The notes beneath the pieces were generated by a model. It did no database searches, was not told the DNA's origin, and worked only from the letters and a program-made list of their open reading frames with translations. Both the position numbers and the translations under genes were made by a program. A stretch of DNA of 39,165 bases, taken from NCBI RefSeq assembly GCF_026169115.1, contig NZ_JAPFEA010000026.1, positions 1-39,165 on the forward strand, read 5' to 3'. Below are positions 32,261 through 39,165 of the stretch, in pieces; positions within the stretch are counted from its first letter, which is position 1; each line of letters begins with the position of its first letter. Source of the DNA: Intestinimonas sp. (GTDB lineage: Bacteria; Bacillota; Clostridia; Oscillospirales; Oscillospiraceae).

Positions 32261-32393
32261 TGCTGTTTACCTCCTGACGAAAGGCTGTGGTCACTTGCCG
32301 CGTCTCCTTCCGCACCTTCATCCTCCCAGTGCAGATGGACGCAGCGGCCAAAGGGGAGATGTTGCCTGGGACCCTCGCCCTTTTGACAGGCAA

Positions 32394-32422
32394 AGTATAC
32401 CACGCGTCTTTTTCTCGCACAA
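32394..32422 (-). promoter_or_regulatory. Promoter of the HPr-like gene
   Basis: Minus strand TTGTGC (complement of 32417-32422), 17-bp spacer, TATACT (complement of 32394-32399). It leaves a leader of about 125 nt before the start codon at 32260, in which no hairpin stands out. Confidence 0.75.
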
Positions 32423-32443
32423 TGGGCAGGATAACTAAAATTA

Positions 32444-32478
32444 GAAGCTATTTCTACTTTCGTTTGAAGCTATTTCTA
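32444..32478. repeat. 13-bp direct repeat, 22 bp apart, upstream of the HPr-like promoter
   Basis: GAAGCTATTTCTA occurs at 32444-32456 and 32466-32478, on the upstream side of the -35 box (22 and 44 bp away). The 22-bp period is about two helical turns, as expected for an activator or repressor bound twice on one face. Confidence 0.7.
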
Positions 32479-32540
32479 GTTGCGTTCATCGTTTTTTACA
32501 AAATTTCATTGTTGGTAGCACAACTTTTGTGCAGGTTATA

Positions 32541-32577
32541 AAAGGGCGCGGCGGGATACTTCCCGCCGCGCCTTGTG
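32541..32577 (-). terminator. Terminator of htpG
   Basis: A perfect 12-bp GC-rich stem (32545-32556 with 32561-32572), 4-nt loop; on the minus strand it is followed by CTTTTAT. The rest of the 32261-32602 gap is AT-rich and holds only the HPr-like promoter and its direct repeat. Confidence 0.85.
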
Positions 32578-32602
32578 TTTCTTTTATCCACTTTTACCCG
32601 TC

Positions 32603-34528
32603 TTACTTCATGAGGGAGCAGACCAGCTCCGTATAGCTTGCGGGGTCCTCCAGGGGGAAGCCGGCGATGAGGAGGGCCTGCTGGTAGAGGAGCTCGGCGT
32701 AGGTCCTGGCCTTCTCCTGGTCCTCCCCAATGGCAGAGCGGAGGGCGGCGAAGGCGCCGGAGTCGGGGTTGAGCTCCAGGACCCGGGCGGCCTTCATCTC
32801 CTTGGCGGCGTTGGGGTCCATCTTCTGGAAGTACTTCTCCATCTCGAGAGAGACGGGGCCGTCGGCGGTCATGCATACCGGGGCGGTCTTGAGGATCTTG
32901 GAGACCCGGACCTCCTTGACCCGCTCGCCCAGGGTCTCCTTCACGAAGTCCAGCACATCCTTGCTCTCCTCGGTCTTCTTCTCGGTCTCAGCCTTCTCCT
33001 CGTCGGACTGGGGGAGGGCATCGTCGTCATTGACATTCTTGAGGGCCTTGCCGTCCACCTCACCCAGGGTGTTCATGACGAACTCGTCCACCTCCTCGGT
33101 GAGGTAGAGGATCTCGTAGCCCTTGTCCAGGATGCGCTCGGCCTGGGGCAGCCTGGCGGCCTGCTCCACGCTCTCAGACTGGAGGAAATAAACGTACTGC
33201 TGATCCTCGCTCATCCGGTCCTTGTAGGCGGCCAGAGAGGTGTTCTTGCCCTCCTTGGAGGACCAGAACAGCAGCAGGTCCTTCAGTAGGTCTTTGTGGG
33301 CGCCGTAGTCGGAGACCACGCCGTACTTCACCTGCCGGCCAAAGGCGGACCAGAACTTCCCGTACTTCTCCGTGTCATCTTTCTGGAGCTTGAGGAGCTC
33401 GGTCTTCACCTTTTTCTCCAGGTTGGTGGCGATGACCTTGAGCACCCGGGTGTGCTGGAGCATTTCTCTGGAGATGTTCAGGGAGAGGTCGGGGGAGTCC
33501 ACCACGCCGCGGACGAAGGAGAAGTGGTCGGGCACCAGGTCGGCGCACTTGTCCATGATGAGGACGCCGGAGGAGTAGAGCTGGAGCCCCTTTTCATAGT
33601 CGCGGCTGTAATAGTCAAAGGGGGCGTGGGCGGGGATGAAGAGCAGGGCGGTGTACTCCACAGCGCCCTCGGCCTTCACATGGATGACGGCCAGGGGGTC
33701 CTCCCAGTCGCCGAACTTCTCCTTATAAAACTCGTTGTACTCCTCGGGCTTGACCTCGCTCTTGGGGCGCTGCCAGATGGGCACCATGGAGTTGAGGGTC
33801 TCCCACTCCTTGTGGGTCTCATACTCCGGCTTGTAGTCCTCCCCAGCGTCCTCCGGCCTGGGCTTCATGTGGGTGTGCTCCATCTCCATGACGATGGGGT
33901 AGTGGATGTAGTCGGAGTACTTCTTCACCAGGTCGTCCAGGCGGTACTGCTGGAGGTACTGGTCATAGTCCTCCTCCTCAGCATTGGCCTTGATATGGAG
34001 GATGACGTCGGTGCCCACCATCTCCTTCTCGCACTCGGTGATGGTATAGCCGTCGGCGCCGGAGGACTCCCACTTCCAAGCGGTGTCCTGGCCGTAAGCC
34101 TTGGAGAGCACGGTGACCTGGTCGGCCACCATGAAGGCGGAGTAGAAGCCCACGCCGAACTGACCGATGATGTCGGCCACGTTCTGTTCCTCACCGCCTT
34201 CCTTGGCGGCCATCTCCTGCTTGAACTGGAGGGAGCCGCTGCGGGCGATGGTGCCCAGGTTGGCCTCCATCTCCTCCTTCGTCATACCGATGCCATTGTC
34301 GCTGATCGTGAGGGTGCGCCCGTCCTTGTCCGGGAGGAGCCGGATCTTGAAGTCGGAGCGGTTCAGGCCCACCTGGTCATCTGTGAGGGCCTTGTAGGCC
34401 AGCTTGTCCACCGCGTCGCTGGCGTTGGAGATGAGCTCCCGGAGGAAGATCTCCTTGTGGGTGTAGATGGAGTTGATCATCAGGTCCAGCAGCCGCTTGG
34501 ACTCCGCCTTGAATTGTTTCTTCGCCAT
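32603..34528 (-). CDS. htpG: Molecular chaperone HtpG (bacterial Hsp90)
   Basis: A 641-residue ATP-dependent chaperone. The N-terminal GHKL ATPase is clear: FLRELISNASDAVDKLAY (27-44), DNGIGMTKEEM and GQFGVGFYSAFMVAD. The middle domain contains RGVVDSPDLSLNISREMLQ, the Hsp90 signature, and the C-terminal domain ends normally. Translation starts at ATG 34528. Upstream are a consensus promoter and a perfect CIRCE, so HrcA represses it in unstressed cells; in B. subtilis, by contrast, htpG is not an HrcA target. No CtsR box was seen. Confidence 0.97.
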   Translation of the reverse strand: MAKKQFKAESKRLLDLMINSIYTHKEIFLRELISNASDAVDKLAYKALTDDQVGLNRSDFKIRLLPDKDGRTLTISDNGIGMTKEEMEANLGTIARSGSLQFKQEMAAKEGGEEQNVADIIGQFGVGFYSAFMVADQVTVLSKAYGQDTAWKWESSGADGYTITECEKEMVGTDVILHIKANAEEEDYDQYLQQYRLDDLVKKYSDYIHYPIVMEMEHTHMKPRPEDAGEDYKPEYETHKEWETLNSMVPIWQRPKSEVKPEEYNEFYKEKFGDWEDPLAVIHVKAEGAVEYTALLFIPAHAPFDYYSRDYEKGLQLYSSGVLIMDKCADLVPDHFSFVRGVVDSPDLSLNISREMLQHTRVLKVIATNLEKKVKTELLKLQKDDTEKYGKFWSAFGRQVKYGVVSDYGAHKDLLKDLLLFWSSKEGKNTSLAAYKDRMSEDQQYVYFLQSESVEQAARLPQAERILDKGYEILYLTEEVDEFVMNTLGEVDGKALKNVNDDDALPQSDEEKAETEKKTEESKDVLDFVKETLGERVKEVRVSKILKTAPVCMTADGPVSLEMEKYFQKMDPNAAKEMKAARVLELNPDSGAFAALRSAIGEDQEKARTYAELLYQQALLIAGFPLEDPASYTELVCSLMK

Positions 34529-34582
34529 GGTACATGCCTCCAGTATATATGTGAATCTTCTTAAAAATTAAAAAACGATAGG

Positions 34583-34609
34583 TTAGCACTCTCCACTTTT
34601 GAGTGCTAA
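34583..34609. promoter_or_regulatory. CIRCE operator (HrcA) of htpG
   Basis: TTAGCACTC (34583-34591), 9 bp, GAGTGCTAA (34601-34609): an exact CIRCE. It begins 3 bp downstream of the -10 box and covers the start site. Confidence 0.97.
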
Positions 34610-34612
34610 CCT

Positions 34613-34641
34613 ATCATAGTCCTTCGCAGGCGATTTTTCAA
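34613..34641 (-). promoter_or_regulatory. Promoter of htpG
   Basis: Minus strand TTGAAA (complement of 34636-34641), 17-bp spacer, TATGAT (complement of 34613-34618). Confidence 0.9.
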
Positions 34642-34665
34642 GGGGGTTCAAGAAATGTTTACAAA

Positions 34666-35577
34666 TTATCCGGCAGAGGTGTCCATGGCGGCCTGGAGGT
34701 CGGCCAAGGCTACCTCCTCTCCCCAGTGGGTCTTGATGAAGTCGATGACGCCGTCTCCGAAGGAGAGCCCCACTGCCTCGTCATCCAACGTCACCAGGTA
34801 AACGTTCTGCCAGTCCAAAGCGTGGACTCGGAGCCGGCTGTCCACATAGGCCCCGCCGGCCAGCAGATGGGGAGCTAGCTCCGGTGGGTCAGTGACGAAG
34901 GCCGCCCCCATACGGAAGGCCACGGCCCCCTTGCCATCCTCCTTGGTGGTGCCCAGCACGCCCAGAAACTCGGTGAGCTCCCAGCCGGTGTAGCCTACAT
35001 CCCGGACCTCCGCCAGCCGGCCGTCGTAGTAGCCGTCCACCAGGTCCCGGTACTTCTCGTAATAGGTCTCGTTGATGTATAAATCTTGGTCACAACTGGT
35101 GCGCAGGAGCTGGTAGAGGGCCGTATCCTCCAGGTGGACCCTGCCGTCGGGCAGGTTTTCCCCACCAAATATCTCCACTACATTCGTCTCCAGACCGGCC
35201 TGGAGGTGGAGGGCATCCACCCCGGAGTAGCCCTCCTGGCCTTTGGGGGCGATGTAGCAGTCCAGGGACCACACCACATCAGTGTCCGATCCATTGAGGG
35301 TAAGGTCAGCATGGTCGATGGGGTGACTCGCTGCCTCGTTCAGCAGGGCAGCCACCTCCTCTCCTGCTGGCGGCTCGTTGGGGCCGTACCAGCTCACATG
35401 GCCGATGTCCTCCTCTGTCAGCCCGGAAAGCAGGTCCAGCAACCCATCCTCCTCCGGGATGGGCTCCATATGGGGAGGGGGGGCAGTCACCTGCGGCGGG
35501 TTCGACGTCGAGCTGCAGCAGCAAAGGGCAGCCAGCAGCGCCCCGGCCAGCAACAGCGACAGCAGAGTTTTCTTCAT
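34666..35577 (-). CDS. Probable lipoprotein of unknown function
   Basis: A 303-residue exported protein. A short signal (MKKTLLSLLLAGALLAALCCC) with three consecutive cysteines suggests lipid attachment, though the lipobox (LAALC) is not perfect; SSTSNPPQVTAPPP then forms a linker. The remaining part has no enzyme motif that I recognise. It has many acidic residues and a repeated DLY/DxxY flavour (CDQDLYINETYYEKYRDLVDGYYDGRL), then VGYTGWELTEFLGVLGTTKEDG. GGGAGGATC stands before ATG 35577; an in-frame extension exists upstream without a site. It ends 24 bp before the htpG promoter with no terminator in between. Confidence 0.75.
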   Translation of the reverse strand: MKKTLLSLLLAGALLAALCCCSSTSNPPQVTAPPPHMEPIPEEDGLLDLLSGLTEEDIGHVSWYGPNEPPAGEEVAALLNEAASHPIDHADLTLNGSDTDVVWSLDCYIAPKGQEGYSGVDALHLQAGLETNVVEIFGGENLPDGRVHLEDTALYQLLRTSCDQDLYINETYYEKYRDLVDGYYDGRLAEVRDVGYTGWELTEFLGVLGTTKEDGKGAVAFRMGAAFVTDPPELAPHLLAGGAYVDSRLRVHALDWQNVYLVTLDDEAVGLSFGDGVIDFIKTHWGEEVALADLQAAMDTSAG

Positions 35578-35704
35578 GATCCTCCCACCTTTCCTCTCCA
35601 GCTTACCACAGGGAGCGTGGGAAAGGGTGACAACCGGGTGACAAATGAGTGACAAAGGGGGTTCCAGCCGGCGGGCCGGAGGCAGAGGGACCGCCCCGTC
35701 CGTC

Positions 35705-36280
35705 CTAAACCCTCAAGGGCGGCAAGGCGGCGGTCACGGCTTCGGCCATGAGGCGGTGGCCCTCCCTGTCCGGGTGGAGACCGTCCAGGTAGTGGGCGCG
35801 GCCCTCCGGGGGCAGGAGCCCCGGGACGGCAAAGTTCACTGTCTGGAAGCCAAAGGTCCCAGCGAAGCGCACCAGCCAGTCCCGGTAGGCGGAAAACACC
35901 GGCAGGAGCCTTTTATAATCGGTGAGGGCCAGCCAGGGCTCGGGAATCCCCTCGGCATAGACCGGCGGGGGCAGGCCGATCATGGGCCGGATGCGGTTGG
36001 CCGCCGCCTGATGGGCCATAGCGGCCAGCGCGGAGCGTGCGGGGGCATCGCTGCCCCCGAAGATGATGTCGTTGGCGCCCCCCATCAGCAGCACCCGGTC
36101 CGGCTTTTCGTCCAGCACGTCCCGCCCGAACCGGGAGAGCATGCCGCCGGCGGTGTCCCCGTTGAGCCCCCGATTCACCAGGGTGTGGCCGGTACGGGCC
36201 ACGGCCAGACTCACCCAGCAGTCTCTGCGGGGTACGCCGTAGCCATAGGTCAGGCTGTCTCCCAGACAGACCAGCTTCAT
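35705..36280 (-). CDS. GDSL/SGNH-type esterase or lipase
   Basis: A 191-residue SGNH hydrolase. Block I is VCLGDSLTYGYG (catalytic Ser in GDSL), block II has the Gly of NRGLNGDT, block III is LLMGGANDI (Asn of GxND), and block V DGLHPDREGH gives Asp and His of the catalytic triad. All catalytic residues are present. There is no signal peptide, so it acts in the cytoplasm, perhaps like TesA or arylesterases; substrates of this family are broad. ATG 36280 has GGAGGTG 6 nt upstream and a small GC hairpin (GGGCGGC ... GCCGCCC) just before that, which could affect translation. It lies upstream of the lipoprotein by 127 bp. Confidence 0.88.
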   Translation of the reverse strand: MKLVCLGDSLTYGYGVPRRDCWVSLAVARTGHTLVNRGLNGDTAGGMLSRFGRDVLDEKPDRVLLMGGANDIIFGGSDAPARSALAAMAHQAAANRIRPMIGLPPPVYAEGIPEPWLALTDYKRLLPVFSAYRDWLVRFAGTFGFQTVNFAVPGLLPPEGRAHYLDGLHPDREGHRLMAEAVTAALPPLRV

Positions 36281-36402
36281 GTTCCCACCTCCCGGGCGGC
36301 TTCGCCGCCCTCTGTATGCCCCTCCAGTATAGCCCATCCCCGGCCCCGGCGCAAGAACTGCGCGCGGACATGGAAGCCTTGCACTGTTCCCAGATGCAGG
36401 CA

Positions 36403-36429
36403 TTAGCACTCTATATCCAAGAGTGCTAA
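36403..36429. promoter_or_regulatory. CIRCE operator (HrcA) upstream of hsp20
   Basis: TTAGCACTC (36403-36411), 9 bp, GAGTGCTAA (36421-36429): another exact CIRCE, 198 bp before the hsp20 start. It is also 123 bp upstream of the divergent SGNH gene, but that gene has no heat-shock link. Confidence 0.95.
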
Positions 36430-36626
36430 TGTTTACAATTTAGACATATTTGTCTGTATATTTGTTCACAGGTCAAGGCGTATACTAGCCCCAGAAACAA
36501 AGAGATGGGGCCGCCACCAAGAGGGCCGGCCCCGGAAAGAGGATGGTTTTCATGGAAAATGCAAGATTCTAGCAGATTCTTCCCCAGATTGCTAACACAC
36601 CTTGATTTTTGAAAGGAGCCCTTTTT
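36430..36626 (+). other. hsp20 promoter/leader region
   Basis: After the CIRCE comes an AT-rich stretch with candidate -35 TTTACA near 36433 and TATA-like sequences near 36458, plus TATACT near 36480; I cannot choose between them. AGACA/TGTCT (36442-36455) is a small inverted repeat. A GC hairpin (GGGGCCG ... CGGCCCC, about 36506-36532) follows, in what would be the mRNA leader, so hsp20 could be further controlled at the RNA level (thermometer-like melting is possible but untested). Confidence 0.4.
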
Positions 36627-37055
36627 ATGTTTGGTATGATCCCGTTTGAGCGCAATGACGATAACTTTTTTGACCTGTTCGACAATTTTGAGCGCAAATT
36701 CTTCGGCAACAGCAGCGCCACCCTCCCCGACTTCCGCACCGACATCCGCGACGCTGGCGACCGTTTTATTTTAGAAGCCGAGCTGCCCGGCTTCCAGAAG
36801 GGGGACATCAAGCTGGATTTGAAGGACGGCATCCTCACCATCTCCGCCCAGCACAGCGAGAACAAAGAGGACAAGGACGAGAAGGGCAGCTACATCCGCA
36901 GGGAGCGCCGCTTCGGGTCCTTCAGCCGGTCCTTTGACATCACCGGCGTGGATGAGGAGCGGATCACCGCCTCCTACAACAACGGCGTGCTGGAGCTGAA
37001 TCTGCCCAAGGCTGTGCCTGTGGTGCCCGAGGCCAAGCGCATCGCCATCGAGTAA
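36627..37055 (+). CDS. Small heat-shock protein, Hsp20/alpha-crystallin family
   Basis: A 142-residue small heat-shock protein. An N-terminal arm rich in phenylalanine (FFDLFDNFERKFFGN) precedes the alpha-crystallin domain (about 38-130): FRTDIRDAGDRFILEAELPGFQKGDIKLDLKDGILTISAQ, RRERRFGSFSRSFDITG, and ASYNNGVLELNLPK, whose NGVL-LPK motif is diagnostic. A short tail ends AKRIAIE with the I-x-I motif used in oligomers. It holds unfolding proteins without ATP. ATG 36627 has GAAAGGAG at 36611-36618; a TTG further up has none. CIRCE upstream points to HrcA control. Confidence 0.95.
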   Translation: MFGMIPFERNDDNFFDLFDNFERKFFGNSSATLPDFRTDIRDAGDRFILEAELPGFQKGDIKLDLKDGILTISAQHSENKEDKDEKGSYIRRERRFGSFSRSFDITGVDEERITASYNNGVLELNLPKAVPVVPEAKRIAIE

Positions 37056-37067
37056 AGACCTGGCGAG

Positions 37068-37101
37068 GGAGCCGGTCGGCAGGGCCGACCGGCTCCTTTT
37101 G
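37068..37101 (+). terminator. Terminator of hsp20
   Basis: A perfect 13-bp stem (37068-37080 with 37084-37096), loop of 3 nt, then TTTT. Confidence 0.92.
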
Positions 37102-37132
37102 GGTTTGGTGAAGTCAGACGCGCCTCTCTCCC

Positions 37133-37236
37133 GTCATTCTGAGGCCGCAGGCCGAAGAATCCGCATCCCTCGTCCGCCTGCGTTTCCGTAAGGAGAAAGG
37201 ACGGGGGCACGGATCCTTCGCTGCGCTCAGGATGAC
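37133..37236. repeat. MITE-like palindromic repeat between hsp20 and clpB
   Basis: A 104-bp unit with imperfect terminal inverted repeats of about 30 bp: GTCATTCTGAGGC at 37133 facing CTCAGGATGAC at 37226-37236, with internal arms GAAGAATCC and GGATCCTTC. Sequences of the type CTTCGCTGCGCTCAGGATGAC recur widely in bacterial intergenic regions as short non-coding repeats. It has no coding capacity. Confidence 0.75.
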
Positions 37237-37290
37237 GCTGTCGGGCAGCGCTTCAGCGTCCCACGTGGCAGCCGAAGGCGCCCCCAGCCA

Positions 37291-37321
37291 TTGACTTTTC
37301 TCTCAAAGAATCGCACATAAT
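37291..37321 (+). promoter_or_regulatory. Candidate clpB promoter
   Basis: TTGACT (37291-37296), 19-bp spacer, CATAAT (37316-37321). The spacing is long, so confidence is moderate. No CIRCE or CtsR direct repeat is visible between 37237 and 37354. Confidence 0.5.
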
Positions 37322-37354
37322 AAAAGCATGACACCCGAAAGGATGTGACTTCTC

Positions 37355-39165
<1,811 letters not shown>

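Noticed and set aside
36552-36572. A six-codon frame (MENARF) with a fair ribosome-binding site before hsp20
   Set aside because: Too short to judge, and it contains no run of regulatory codons. It was considered as a leader peptide but nothing supports it.
37237-37354. CtsR operator before clpB
   Set aside because: The heptad direct repeat GGTCAAA-type sequence is not present; only a loose sigma-70 promoter was seen.

Overview
The window is GC-rich and carries Firmicutes hallmarks: strong AGGAGG ribosome-binding sites, a T-box leader, an L13-type ribosomal leader, CIRCE/HrcA heat-shock operators, a PadR regulator with a DUF2812 partner, and an Rnf complex in the clostridial order C-D-G-E-A-B. 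Together with the acetyl-CoA-linked beta-keto acid chemistry, this suggests a gut-type anaerobe of the class Clostridia, most likely Oscillospiraceae (Flavonifractor / Intestinimonas / Lawsonibacter-like). The genus is inference; no rRNA gene is present.

Layout. Bases 1-155 are the tail of a short-chain dehydrogenase. Bases 323-1438 encode an unusual single protein joining TrmB tRNA methyltransferase to a low-molecular-weight tyrosine phosphatase. Bases 1464-6755 look like a self-contained sigma-54 regulon. It has an enhancer-binding activator with a PAS domain, three copies of one 16-bp palindrome, a near-perfect -24/-12 promoter, and then a beta-keto acid cleavage enzyme (BKACE/Kce family), a tiny zinc-ribbon protein, a 3-hydroxyacyl-CoA dehydrogenase-family enzyme and an AtoE-type short-chain acid transporter. 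The natural reading is uptake of a short hydroxy (or keto) acid, oxidation to a beta-keto acid, and cleavage with acetyl-CoA.

Bases 7143-14071 (minus strand) hold branched-chain amino acid synthesis: a T-box leader (apparent specifier GUC, valine), two complete acetolactate synthases in tandem (ilvB2-ilvN2-ilvB1-ilvN1), a GNAT acetyltransferase and ilvC; ilvD lies further on at 20699. The two synthases differ at the residue that governs 2-ketobutyrate preference. Two copies of a GC-rich double-hairpin repeat abut the stops of ilvC and ilvN2, and the end of ilvC is duplicated beyond its copy.

Bases 14408-19514 are the rnf operon, a ferredoxin:NAD+ oxidoreductase that pumps ions. From 19687 to 29898 come small regulators (two XRE proteins with membrane segments, and PadR with two DUF2812 membrane proteins), an azoreductase-like flavoprotein, asparaginase and a uridine-kinase-like protein. 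Bases 30063-32260 hold rplM-rpsI, a TtcA-like tRNA thiolation protein and a degenerate HPr-like protein. Bases 32603-39165 form a heat-shock neighbourhood: htpG and hsp20 each have a perfect CIRCE, and clpB runs off the end; a lipoprotein gene and a GDSL esterase gene lie among them.
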